A program made the translations under genes and the position numbers. The notes below the pieces were generated by a model that made no database searches, was not told the DNA's origin, and worked only from the letters and a program-made list of their open reading frames with translations. Below are positions 14,273-22,986 of a stretch of DNA of 33,418 bases, one piece after another; the stretch's first letter is position 1, and each line of letters opens with the position of its first letter. The DNA is from an uncultured Lachnospiraceae bacterium (GTDB lineage Bacteria > Bacillota > Clostridia > Lachnospirales > Lachnospiraceae): the NCBI GenBank assembly GCA_910585295.1, contig CAJUDE010000051.1, positions 1-33,418 on the forward strand, given 5' to 3'.

Positions 14273-15913
14273 ATGAAAAAAGCAGGGAAAAATATATTAA
14301 TCGTAGTATTGCTATTGCTGGCAGCTTGCCTATATTATTATATTACGATTCCAGCATTTAATATCCATTCCATTGGGACCTGGTGGTTTATTATTGGAGG
14401 GACAATCGTATTGACCGTATTGCTTTCAGCTAGGAAAGCATGGAAAGAGAACAATAAGGTCAAAATTGGCAAAGGGATTGTTATGTTGGACTTAAAATCC
14501 ACAGGAATTGCTAAGATTGGATTTCTTATTACAGCCCTATTATTTCTTATACTGGCAGTTGGGGCATTTTTGTCGTCTCCTGTCATCAATGCCAAAAGGT
14601 ACCAAAAATTAATGGCTGTGGAGGAACGGGATTTCACAAAAGATATCAGCCAGGTAGACTATAACACAATCCCAATTCTGGATAAAGACTCGGCAGCCCT
14701 TTTAGGGGATCGGAAAATGGGAAGCATGGTGGATATGGTGTCTCAGTTTGAGGTTGCCAATGATTACAGCCAGATTAATGTGAATAACAGGCCAGTGCGT
14801 GTATCGCCTTTGGTATATGCCAGCCCTATCAAATGGTTTACGAACCAAAAAGAGGGGATCCCTGCTTATATTAAAATTGATATGGCGACGCAGGATACAG
14901 AATGCGTGAAATTAAATGAAGGGATTAAATATTCCAAGTCAGAATATTTTAACCGGAATATTTATCGGCATTTGCGGTTCCATTACCCCACTTACATTTT
15001 TAGTGAACAGATTTTCTTTGAAATTGACGACGAGGGGACGCCTTTCTGGATCTGCCCAGTAAAGAAATTCAATATTGGGCTGTTTGGCGGTGAAACCATT
15101 GGAAATGTTGTCCTTTGCAACGCAGTCACTGGGGATTGCACAGATTATAAAATTGAGGATGTCCCGCAATGGGTAGATAAAGTATTCCAGGCTGAGCTGT
15201 TAATGGAGCTTTATGACTATAACGGAACTTTGAAGCATGGATATTTTAACAGTGTATTGGGCCAGAAAGATTGCCTGAAAACCACCGACGGTTATAATTA
15301 TATTGCCCTTGAGGATGACGTATGGGTATATTCTGGCGTAACCAGCGTGAGCGGCGACCAGTCCAACGTTGGGTTTGTGTTAATGAACCAGCGTACAATG
15401 GAGACGCGTTTCTATAAGATTGAAGGGGCGACTGAGAAGTCTGCAATGTCTTCTGCCCAAGGGCAAGTGCAGAACTTGGGGTACCTGGCGACATTCCCAC
15501 TGCTCTTAAATATTTCAGGCGAGCCTACTTATTTTATTGCCTTGAAAGATGACGCGGGACTTGTAAAAATGTATGCTATGGTAAATATTCAAAAGTACCA
15601 GTGGGTGGCGACCGGGGATTCTATTAAGGAATGTGAAAAGGCTTATAGCCAATTATTGAAGACAAACGGCATTAACGGGGCGGCCAGCGAGCAAGGGAAA
15701 ACGGCGTCTGGAAAAATTGCAAGCCTGATGCCAGTGACTATTGAGGGGACTTCCCATATTTATTTTGCATTGGAAGGGAAACAGGAAATTTTTGATATTG
15801 ACTTGTCCAACACAGAATTACTTGATATTATTAAATTTCAGGTGGGGGATGTTGTGCATATCTCTTATCTGGAAGGGGAAAACCCTGTAAAGGTAACGGA
15901 AATAAAACAATAA
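14273..15913 (+). CDS. Membrane-anchored protein of unknown function
   Basis: A 546-aa protein. The start at 14273 has GGAGAA (14261-14266) six bases upstream. Three hydrophobic segments are visible near residues 6-26, 36-56 and 80-104; the remaining 440 residues lie on one side of the membrane. That domain is rich in beta-like stretches and aromatic residues and includes FWICPVKKFNIGLFGGETIGNVVLCN near 255-280 (shown in part: FNIGLFGGETIGN). The end (FQVGDVVHISYLEGENP) looks like an OB- or barrel-type strand set. Similar Lachnospiraceae proteins carry vague database names. I assign no function. The next gene follows after 38 bases and is probably co-transcribed. Confidence 0.85.
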   Translation: MKKAGKNILIVVLLLLAACLYYYITIPAFNIHSIGTWWFIIGGTIVLTVLLSARKAWKENNKVKIGKGIVMLDLKSTGIAKIGFLITALLFLILAVGAFLSSPVINAKRYQKLMAVEERDFTKDISQVDYNTIPILDKDSAALLGDRKMGSMVDMVSQFEVANDYSQINVNNRPVRVSPLVYASPIKWFTNQKEGIPAYIKIDMATQDTECVKLNEGIKYSKSEYFNRNIYRHLRFHYPTYIFSEQIFFEIDDEGTPFWICPVKKFNIGLFGGETIGNVVLCNAVTGDCTDYKIEDVPQWVDKVFQAELLMELYDYNGTLKHGYFNSVLGQKDCLKTTDGYNYIALEDDVWVYSGVTSVSGDQSNVGFVLMNQRTMETRFYKIEGATEKSAMSSAQGQVQNLGYLATFPLLLNISGEPTYFIALKDDAGLVKMYAMVNIQKYQWVATGDSIKECEKAYSQLLKTNGINGAASEQGKTASGKIASLMPVTIEGTSHIYFALEGKQEIFDIDLSNTELLDIIKFQVGDVVHISYLEGENPVKVTEIKQ

Positions 15914-15951
15914 CGAAGGAAATGGACAGTGGATAGAACAGGGAGGATATG

Positions 15952-16596
15952 ATGTATCAGACAGTGTTGTTTGATTTGGATGGTACGCTAACAGACCCAG
16001 GGGAGGGAATCACTAATTCTGTGGTTTATGCATTGAAAAAGTATGGGATTCATGTCTCTGACAGAACAGAATTATATAAGTTTATCGGACCTCCGCTGCA
16101 GGAATCATTTGAAATCTTTTATGGTTTTCCAGAGGAAAAGGCGAAAGAGGCAGTAGCCTATTATCGGGAACATTATAGGAAAACAGGAATTTTTGAAAAC
16201 AAAGTTTATGATGGGATGGAGGACGCCCTGAAAGAGTTAAAGGCGTCCGGCAAAAAGCTGGTAGTTGCCACAGCAAAGCCAGAGTTGTTTGCGAATCAGA
16301 TTTTGGAGCATTTTCATCTGTCCGAATATTTTTCTTTTGTTGCTGGGGCAAATATGGACGGCGCCAGGACAAAGAAAGACGAAGTAATCGCGTTTGCGCT
16401 GGAATCCTGCCAGATTACAGACTGTTCCAACGTGGTTATGGTTGGGGATCGGGAACATGATGTGTTTGGGGCGGCTAAATTTGGCATTGACACCATTGGC
16501 GTGCTGTATGGCTATGGCGCTAAGGAAGAATTAGAAAGCGCTGGGGCTGCTTATCTTGTGGAAACGCCTGGGGATATCTGCAAGGTGATCTTGTGA
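15952..16596 (+). CDS. HAD-family phosphatase (phosphoglycolate phosphatase-like)
   Basis: A 214-aa HAD hydrolase. Two ATGs stand in tandem; the second (15952) is preferred because GGGAGG (15941-15946) is only two bases from the first. Motif I is FDLDGTLTDPG, with the nucleophile Asp and the acid/base Asp two residues later. Motif II is VVATAKPE, motif III Lys lies in RTKKDEV, and motif IV is MVGDREHDVFGA. A helical cap lies between motifs I and II. The family hydrolyses phosphoglycolate, pyrophosphate or nucleoside monophosphates; the true substrate cannot be decided here. Confidence 0.92.
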   Translation: MYQTVLFDLDGTLTDPGEGITNSVVYALKKYGIHVSDRTELYKFIGPPLQESFEIFYGFPEEKAKEAVAYYREHYRKTGIFENKVYDGMEDALKELKASGKKLVVATAKPELFANQILEHFHLSEYFSFVAGANMDGARTKKDEVIAFALESCQITDCSNVVMVGDREHDVFGAAKFGIDTIGVLYGYGAKEELESAGAAYLVETPGDICKVIL

Positions 16597-16598
16597 CA

Positions 16599-16625
16599 GC
16601 CGCCATTAGGTATCATAATGGCGGC
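16599..16625. repeat. Hairpin between phosphatase and peptidase genes
   Basis: A perfect 10-bp inverted repeat (GCCGCCATTA, 16599-16608; TAATGGCGGC, 16616-16625) with a 7-base loop follows the phosphatase stop codon at once. There is no T run, so it is more likely an RNA stabiliser or weak stop than a true terminator. Confidence 0.6.
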
Positions 16626-16719
16626 AGGGATGGCGCCGCCTGGAATGGAGTAATATAGAAGAAAGGCAGCGACATGCAGGAATGGAACCAGGGCGCGATA
16701 TTTAGATTGGAGGGAACGT

Positions 16720-17940
16720 ATGAGAGTAGAAGAAAGGTTCTTAAAATATGTGTCTTTTTGGACGACCTCAGAAGATGGGAAGGGCATAACTCCAAGTACA
16801 GACAGGCAATTCCTTTTGGCAGATGAGCTTGCAAAAGAACTGAAAGGGCTTGGGCTTACAAAAGTAAAAAGGGATAACCATTGCTATGTATATGGGCTGC
16901 TTCCGGCAACGGAAGGTTTTGAGGGAAAGAAGCCTATGGGGTTTATTGCCCATATGGATACTGCAGCCTCTTTTTCTGGGAAAGATGTGAAACCACAAGT
17001 AATACCAGAGTACAATGGGCAGGATGTAGTGCTGCCAGGGAATGGGGATGTGATTAAAGTCAGTGATTTTCCCCATTTACTTACCCTAAAGGGAAGGACT
17101 TTGATTACTACAGATGGGACAACCCTTCTGGGGGCGGATGATAAAGCTGGGATAGCGGCAATTGTCACGTCTGTGGAAGAAATTATTCAGGAAAAAATCC
17201 CGCATGGGGATATATGGATTGGGTTTACCCCAGACGAAGAGATAGGCGCCGGGGCAGATTTATTTGATTTAGATTATTTTCAGGCGGCGTATGCCTATAC
17301 GGTGGATGGAGACTATGAGGGTGAGGTGGCATATGAGAACTTTCATGCGTCTTCCGCCCATTTCACGATAAAAGGCGTAAATGTACACCCTGGCTCTGCA
17401 AAAAATATTATGGTAAATGCAGCTTCTATCGCCTGTGAAATCCAGAACATGCTGCCGGCGCAGGAAACGCCGGAACATACCGAAGGGCGGGAAGGGTTCT
17501 ACCATTTGGAGGAAATGCATGGGGACGTCAATGAAGCCCACTTAGATTATATTGTCAGGGACCATGACAGTGAAATGTTTGAGAAACGCCAACAGGCCCT
17601 TCGTGAGATTGCGGATAAGATAAATGGCAAGTATGGGGCTAAGACCGTTACATTGGAGCTAAAAGAAAGCTACCGGAATATGTTAGAAGTGATGGAAGAT
17701 AATTTCTATGTGGTGGAGAAAGCAAAGGAAGCGATTGCAGCAGCCGGGATGGAGCCTATTTCCCGCCCGATCCGGGGCGGCACAGACGGAGGGAGGTTAA
17801 GCTTTATGGGCCTTCCTTGCCCGAACCTTGGGACGGGCGGCTATGCATTCCATGGGCCCAAAGAACATGTGACAGTGGAAGGGATGGAAGCAGCGGTAAA
17901 AATCATAAAAGGGATTGTGCAACGTCCCGTAGATAAGTAA
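16720..17940 (+). CDS. pepT: Peptidase T (tripeptide aminopeptidase)
   Basis: A 406-aa M20B zinc peptidase that removes the N-terminal residue from tripeptides in the cytoplasm. The zinc and catalytic motifs are complete: AHMDTAA (His78, Asp80), GADDKAG (bridging Asp140), TPDEEIGAG (catalytic Glu173, ligand Glu174), YTVDGDYEGE and the C-terminal YAFHGPKEH with the last His ligand. RPIRGGTDGG is the substrate-binding segment. Length is normal for PepT (about 405-410 aa). GGAGGGAA precedes the ATG. A methyltransferase gene follows after 15 bases. Confidence 0.97.
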   Translation: MRVEERFLKYVSFWTTSEDGKGITPSTDRQFLLADELAKELKGLGLTKVKRDNHCYVYGLLPATEGFEGKKPMGFIAHMDTAASFSGKDVKPQVIPEYNGQDVVLPGNGDVIKVSDFPHLLTLKGRTLITTDGTTLLGADDKAGIAAIVTSVEEIIQEKIPHGDIWIGFTPDEEIGAGADLFDLDYFQAAYAYTVDGDYEGEVAYENFHASSAHFTIKGVNVHPGSAKNIMVNAASIACEIQNMLPAQETPEHTEGREGFYHLEEMHGDVNEAHLDYIVRDHDSEMFEKRQQALREIADKINGKYGAKTVTLELKESYRNMLEVMEDNFYVVEKAKEAIAAAGMEPISRPIRGGTDGGRLSFMGLPCPNLGTGGYAFHGPKEHVTVEGMEAAVKIIKGIVQRPVDK

Positions 17941-17955
17941 GGGTTTGGCAAGGCT

Positions 17956-18549
17956 ATGGATGAAGGAAGCACAATAGAATACTACAATAAGAATGCCAGG
18001 GAATTTTATGCAGGGACTCTTTTTGCCAATATTCAGGCTATCCAGGAAACTTTTATTGAGCAATTACCTACGGATGCGTTGCTACTTGATTTTGGATGCG
18101 GTTCTGGACGGGATACAAAGTATTTTATGGATCAAGGATTCCAGGTAGAGGCGATGGACGGTTCTTCAAAACTTTGCAAAATGGCCAGTGAATATACAGG
18201 GATAACGGTGAAACAGGCATTATTTCAGGATTTAGATGAATTGGAAAAATACGATGGGATTTGGGCATGTTCCTCTATTTTGCATGTGCCAATGGCTGCG
18301 CAAAGCTCGATATTCCATAAAATGTCCCTGGCGTTAAAAGAAAACGGGATAATCTATGTTTCTTACAAATATGGCGAATTTGAGGGAGAACGGAATGGGC
18401 GGCATTTTACAGATATGACAGAACACACTTTTCACGAATTGGTAAAAGGTATGCCAGAATTGGAACAGGAAAAGCAGTGGGTTACCTCAGATGTGCGCCC
18501 AGGGCGGGAGGGCGAGCGATGGCTCAATATCATACTCAGGAAAAAATAG
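17956..18549 (+). CDS. Class I SAM-dependent methyltransferase
   Basis: A 197-aa methyltransferase. Motif I for S-adenosylmethionine is LLDFGCGSGRDTKYF, followed by VEAMDGSSKLCKMA (acidic ribose-binding residue) and the motif IV region DGIWACSSILHVP. It resembles small UbiE/Tam-like methyltransferases; the substrate is unknown. Its start, 15 bases after pepT, and a 31-base overlap with the following helicase gene put it in the middle of an operon. Confidence 0.9.
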   Translation: MDEGSTIEYYNKNAREFYAGTLFANIQAIQETFIEQLPTDALLLDFGCGSGRDTKYFMDQGFQVEAMDGSSKLCKMASEYTGITVKQALFQDLDELEKYDGIWACSSILHVPMAAQSSIFHKMSLALKENGIIYVSYKYGEFEGERNGRHFTDMTEHTFHELVKGMPELEQEKQWVTSDVRPGREGERWLNIILRKK

Positions 18550-21053
18550 GCATCCCAGGCAGCAAAATTGGAGAGGAAGAATTAGGATATACGGCGATAG
18601 GGCCTACGGATGTTATGACTGGGGACAGGTGCCAAAGCAGGTTTTTATATTATCAGCTCAAAATGAGCATAAGGCAGGCAGAAAGGATTGATATTATTGT
18701 TTCTTTCCTAATGGAATCTGGCGTGAGGATGCTGTTAAAAGATTTAAAATCTGCACTAAACCGGGGCGCAAAGATTCGCATTTTAACTGGCAATTATCTT
18801 GGGATTACCCAGCCTTCCGCTTTGTACCTCATTAAAAAAGAGTTGGGAAGGCGTGTGGATTTGCGCTTTTATAACGACAAAGCAAGGTCCTTCCATCCGA
18901 AATCCTATATGTTCCATTATGGGGAGCTGAGTGAAATTTATATCGGCTCTTCTAATATCTCGAAAAGCGCCCTAACTTCTGGGATTGAATGGAATTACCG
19001 TTTTAACAATAAATTGGACAGGAAGAATTTCCAAATATTTTTCCATACGTTTGAAGAATTGTTTTACCACCATTCGATTGTGGTGGATGATAGGGAATTG
19101 AAACAATATTCCAAACACTGGCACAAGCCTGCAGTAGCAAAGGATCTGGCAAAATATGACAATGAGGAGGAAGATGCAAAGGTTTTGCCTTTGTTTCAGC
19201 CTCGGGGCGCGCAGATAGAAGCCCTGTATGCATTGGAGGACAGCCGGGCGGAGGGAGCGGTAAAAGGCCTTGTCCAGGCGGCAACAGGGGTTGGGAAGAC
19301 ATACCTGGCGGCATTTGACTCTGTGAACTATAAGAGGGTTTTGTTTGTGGCGCATCGGGATGAAATCTTAAAACAGGCGGCAGCCTCTTTCCAAAATGTA
19401 AGGAATTCCGATGATTATGGTTTTTTTCATAGCAAACAAAAAGAGACAGGAAAGTCTATGATATTTGCATCCGTCGCAACTTTAGGAAGGGTAAAATATC
19501 TAAAAGAGGCATATTTCGCCCCAGATTATTTCGATTATATTGTAATTGACGAATTCCACCATGCAGTAAACGAGCAATATAGAAGGATTGTAAATTATTT
19601 TAAGCCTCAGTTTATGCTGGGGCTTACAGCGACCCCAGAGCGGATGGATGGGAAAGATATCTATGAAATCTGCGATTATAATGTGCCATATGAGCTTTCC
19701 CTAAAAGAAGCAATTAATAAAGGTATGCTTGTCCCATTCCACTATTATGGGATTTATGATGAAACAGATTATTCCGGCTTGCATGTTGTAAAGGGGCGTT
19801 ATGATGGGAGGGAGCTGACGGAGGTTTATAGGAACAGCCGCAACAGATATGATTTGATTTATAAATATTACTTAAAATATAAATCCAGGCGGGCATTGGG
19901 CTTTTGCTGTTCTAGGCAGCATGCAGAGGAAATGGCAAAGGAATTTTGCAGGCGGGGCGTCCCGTCTGCTGCAGTGTACAGCAATGCAGAGGGAGAATTT
20001 TCTGAGGATCGGGACATTGCGGTCAATAAACTGAAAAACCAGGAAATTAAAGTAATTTTTTCTGTGGATATGTTTAATGAGGGGCTGGACATTGCGTCTT
20101 TGGATATGGTTCTGTTTTTGCGCCCAACAGAGTCCCCCGTTGTATTTTTACAGCAGTTGGGGCGCGGCCTCCGTACTTATAAGGGGAAAGAATATCTAAA
20201 TGTCCTCGATTTTATAGGGAATTACGAGAAAGCAGGGAATGTAAAAGGGTTGCTAAGCGGCGGCAGCTTATTGGGCGGGAAAAGGGATTTTGATTGTGAG
20301 GAAGAATATCCCGATGGCTGTATTGTGGATTTTGATATGCGATTAATAGATTTGTTTCAGGAGATGGAGAAAAAATCTTTATCCATCCGGGAACAGATTG
20401 TTCGGGAATTTTATCGTGTGAAAGAGCTGCTGGATGGGAAAGCGCCGTCCAGGATGCAATTGTTTACCCATATGGACGGCCCGCTTTACCAATATTGCAT
20501 CAAGCACGCCAAAGAAAATCCTTTCCGCAAGTATTTGGAATTTTTACATAGTTTACAGGAGCTTACCCAGGAAGAAGAAAAATTGTATGCAGGGATTGCC
20601 CGGGAATTTCTTTCCCTGATTGAGGCAACAGATATGCAGAAAGTATATAAAATGCCTGTTTTGTATAGTTTTTACAACCATGGGAAGTTACGTTTGGAAG
20701 TTACGGAAGAGGAAGTTTTGGAAAGCTGGAAAGAGTTTTTCAATACTGGGACAAACTGGAAAGATTTTTCCCCAGGGATATCCAAAGAGGAGTATCAGCG
20801 TATGACGGATAATCAGCATATCAGTAAGGCGAAAGCTATGCCTATAAAATTCTTAAAAGCTTCTGGGAAAGGCTTTTTTGTTGATAAAAAAGGGTATGCC
20901 ATTGCAATCCGGGAGGAATTGAGGGAATGGGTTCAGGATGGGGCGTTAAGATTCCATATGAAGGACATTTTGGAATATCGGACCATGGAATATTATCGGA
21001 GGAGGTATTTAGAAAATCAAATAGGGAAGGAGAAATACCATGATGAAACCTAA
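18519..21053 (+). CDS. PLD-nuclease/DEAD-box helicase fusion (DUF3427-like)
   Basis: An 844-aa protein. The ATG at 18519 is chosen for GGGAGGG at 18506-18512; an earlier in-frame ATG at 18477 lacks such a site. An N-terminal phospholipase-D-type domain (about 30-190) has FHPKSYMF followed by GSSNISKSALTSG, a single HxK(x)n(S/N) half-site. A type III restriction/SF2 helicase core follows: AATGVGKTYLAAF (Walker A), VIDEFHHA (DEFH box), GLTATPERMDG (motif III) and QQLGRGLR (motif VI). The last 250 residues resemble DUF3427. Such proteins process DNA in repair or in defence against foreign DNA. The start overlaps the methyltransferase gene by 31 bases. Confidence 0.92.
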   Translation: MAQYHTQEKIGIPGSKIGEEELGYTAIGPTDVMTGDRCQSRFLYYQLKMSIRQAERIDIIVSFLMESGVRMLLKDLKSALNRGAKIRILTGNYLGITQPSALYLIKKELGRRVDLRFYNDKARSFHPKSYMFHYGELSEIYIGSSNISKSALTSGIEWNYRFNNKLDRKNFQIFFHTFEELFYHHSIVVDDRELKQYSKHWHKPAVAKDLAKYDNEEEDAKVLPLFQPRGAQIEALYALEDSRAEGAVKGLVQAATGVGKTYLAAFDSVNYKRVLFVAHRDEILKQAAASFQNVRNSDDYGFFHSKQKETGKSMIFASVATLGRVKYLKEAYFAPDYFDYIVIDEFHHAVNEQYRRIVNYFKPQFMLGLTATPERMDGKDIYEICDYNVPYELSLKEAINKGMLVPFHYYGIYDETDYSGLHVVKGRYDGRELTEVYRNSRNRYDLIYKYYLKYKSRRALGFCCSRQHAEEMAKEFCRRGVPSAAVYSNAEGEFSEDRDIAVNKLKNQEIKVIFSVDMFNEGLDIASLDMVLFLRPTESPVVFLQQLGRGLRTYKGKEYLNVLDFIGNYEKAGNVKGLLSGGSLLGGKRDFDCEEEYPDGCIVDFDMRLIDLFQEMEKKSLSIREQIVREFYRVKELLDGKAPSRMQLFTHMDGPLYQYCIKHAKENPFRKYLEFLHSLQELTQEEEKLYAGIAREFLSLIEATDMQKVYKMPVLYSFYNHGKLRLEVTEEEVLESWKEFFNTGTNWKDFSPGISKEEYQRMTDNQHISKAKAMPIKFLKASGKGFFVDKKGYAIAIREELREWVQDGALRFHMKDILEYRTMEYYRRRYLENQIGKEKYHDET

Positions 21054-22092
21054 ACTATTAAAACCTGGAGACAATATTGCGATTGTAAGCCTTTCTAGCG
21101 GGAAGCTAGGGGAGGAATTCTGCAGCCATAATATTGAAATTGGGTCGAAGAGGATGGAGGAATTTGGACTTACGCCTGTATTTATGGCAAATTCCCGAAA
21201 AGGGATAAAATTTCTAAAAGAACATCCCGAGAAAAGGGCGGAAGATTTAAAACAAGCTTTTTTGGATGATTCCATCCATGGGATAATCTGCGCGATTGGA
21301 GGGGATGACACTTACCGTTTGCTGCCATATTTGATGGAAGACCAGGAATTCCTTCAGGCTGTGCTAAAGTCGCCGAAGTTGTTTTTGGGCTTTTCCGATA
21401 CGACCGTAAACCATTTGATGTTTTATCGGATTGGGTTACAGACTTTTTATGGGCAGAGCTTTATCAGTGAACTTGCCGAAATTGCAGAAGAAATGCTGCC
21501 TTATTCTAGGGAAGCTTTTCTGGGGTGTTTCCATGGATTTACCTCTATTAAGCCCAGTGAATTGTGGTATGAGGAACGGAAAGATTTTTCCAGGGCTGCT
21601 ATTGGGATTAATCGGGTTTCCCATAAGGAGAGCCATGGCTATGAACTATTGTGCGGCAGCCCAATTGTGGAAGGGGAGCTTCTTGGCGGGTGCCTGGAAT
21701 CACTTTATGATATGTTGTCCTCTACAAGGTATGCAGAGGAAAGTGAAATTTGTAAAAAGTACCGTATTTTCCCTGAGCAAGCGGAGTGGGAAGGGAAAAT
21801 AATGTTTTTGGAGACCTGTGAGGAAAAACCAGAACCAGAGCTTTTGTATCAGGAATTAAAAACAGTAGAAAAGACGGGAGCCTTTGAGGTAATTAATGGG
21901 ATTATTGTGGGAAAGCCCCAGGATGAACAATATTACGAAAAATATAAGGAAGTTTACCAGGAAATGTTTGGGGGCAAAAATATTTCCGTTTTGTATAATT
22001 TAAATTTTGGGCATGCCTTGCCAAGAGCCATACTGCCTTATGGGGCGAAAGTTCGGGTGGATGCAAAACGGCAGGAGGTCAAGTTCCTATAA
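21040..22092 (+). CDS. S66 peptidase family (LD-carboxypeptidase/MccF-like)
   Basis: A 350-aa protein overlapping the helicase gene by 14 bases; AAGGAG precedes the ATG. It has the S66 layout: an N-terminal KPGDNIAIVSLSSG, the nucleophile elbow IGGDDTYRLLPYL, FSDTTVNHLMFY, the acid region LLGGCLESLYDML and the C-terminal His in NFGHALPR. The family cleaves L,D-peptide bonds in muropeptides (LdcA) or detoxifies microcin C-type nucleotide peptides (MccF). The usual nucleophile position GGxxS is GGDDT here (Thr91), so activity or chemistry may differ. I recall the same GGDDT in related Firmicute proteins. Confidence 0.9.
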   Translation: MMKPKLLKPGDNIAIVSLSSGKLGEEFCSHNIEIGSKRMEEFGLTPVFMANSRKGIKFLKEHPEKRAEDLKQAFLDDSIHGIICAIGGDDTYRLLPYLMEDQEFLQAVLKSPKLFLGFSDTTVNHLMFYRIGLQTFYGQSFISELAEIAEEMLPYSREAFLGCFHGFTSIKPSELWYEERKDFSRAAIGINRVSHKESHGYELLCGSPIVEGELLGGCLESLYDMLSSTRYAEESEICKKYRIFPEQAEWEGKIMFLETCEEKPEPELLYQELKTVEKTGAFEVINGIIVGKPQDEQYYEKYKEVYQEMFGGKNISVLYNLNFGHALPRAILPYGAKVRVDAKRQEVKFL

Positions 22093-22108
22093 AGTAAATG
22101 AGTCCAGG

Positions 22109-22228
22109 CAATGCCCTGCAGCCGTGAGATAAGTATTCCATGTGGTCAGGATAGCATTGGAAATAAGCGGTAACAATGCCCTGCAGCCGTGAGATAAGTG
22201 TTTCATATGGCAATGACAGGCTGCAGGG
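22109..22228 (+). repeat. 26-bp direct repeat and terminator-like hairpin
   Basis: CAATGCCCTGCAGCCGTGAG and the next six bases occur twice (22109-22134, 22174-22199), 65 bases apart. CCCTGCAGCC in either copy can pair with GGCTGCAGGG at 22219-22228, so two alternative hairpins are possible. The sequence after it (GTTAGCCCTTTTAG) is only partly T-rich. It lies between convergent genes and may end transcription of the operon. Confidence 0.65.
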
Positions 22229-22238
22229 GTTAGCCCTT

Positions 22239-22826
22239 TTAGATATGTTCTTTCCATTTACAATCTGTAATTTCTAAATGGCTAAAAATTGCTTCAAAGG
22301 AAGATTGTTCTGGAGAGCAGGCATAGATGCCAAAACGAACTTTTCCTGCGCCTTCTGACAGATGGCAGATACGCATTTGTTTAAAATTTGCGCCATCCTC
22401 AGAATACTCTATGCAATAATCAGATTCACGGCGGCTCAATCGGTACCACATAGATTTAATTGATGCCGGGATATCAGTAGTTGCCCAATCGGAATAGCCA
22501 TGGTTTGTCACCACGCTTCCCAAGCGTTGGTATGTTTCATTCTCATATTCAATGGACGCCTTTAGCCAATTTTCACTGTCTAAATACATAACAATGCCGC
22601 ATTGGTCAAAACGGCGCTTACTTGCGAAGTCTGTTTTGACAATAAACGAAAAATATGTTTCATCTGTTTCCATTTGCAGGGCTGGTGCGTTGTCATTTTG
22701 AAAACCATAGTATGTCCGCTGCCAAAGGTCGGTTCCAGGCTCTGTAATAATACGGATTTGATTTTCATTGATTGTGTACTTTTTGGGTTCTCTTGTCCAT
22801 TGTAATTGTGCTGTGTTAAATTCCAT
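22239..22826 (-). CDS. DUF1349 (concanavalin-like) protein
   Basis: A 195-aa protein of the DUF1349 family, which has a jelly-roll (concanavalin-like) fold. Visible family features are YGFQNDNAPAL, FSFIVKTDF, QCGIVMYLDSENWLKASIEYEN (in part), WYRLSRRESDYCIEYSEDG and a C-terminal VRFGIYACSP. No signal peptide is present, so it is cytosolic. The fold usually binds carbohydrate, but no function is proven. AAAGGAGAG precedes the ATG. A ROK-type sugar regulator lies upstream on the same strand, separated by a GC-rich repeat element, which hints at a link to sugar metabolism. Confidence 0.88.
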   Translation of the reverse strand: MEFNTAQLQWTREPKKYTINENQIRIITEPGTDLWQRTYYGFQNDNAPALQMETDETYFSFIVKTDFASKRRFDQCGIVMYLDSENWLKASIEYENETYQRLGSVVTNHGYSDWATTDIPASIKSMWYRLSRRESDYCIEYSEDGANFKQMRICHLSEGAGKVRFGIYACSPEQSSFEAIFSHLEITDCKWKEHI

Positions 22827-22846
22827 AAGTTATCACTCTCCTTTAT

Positions 22847-22980
22847 TTCTGCGGGCAATGCAGCCAAGCAGCCGCGTTTGCGCGGATATTTGGCATATGC
22901 CGCGAGGGTTAAATGCCCCGCCCCCATGGAGGGAAAGGACAAGCTAGTCCATCCGCAATTGCTTGCTGCGGGGTATTTGA
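22847..22980. repeat. Dispersed GC-rich intergenic repeat, copy A
   Basis: The element starts near CTGCGGGCAATGCAGCCAAG, contains GCAGCCGCGTTTGCGCGG (hairpin) and GCCGCGAGGGTTAAATG, and ends GCTTGCTGCGGGGTATTTGA. The same blocks in the same order are found at 27204-27372. It fills the gap between two minus strand genes and is more GC-rich than its surroundings. Confidence 0.75.
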
Positions 22981-22986
22981 CGATAG

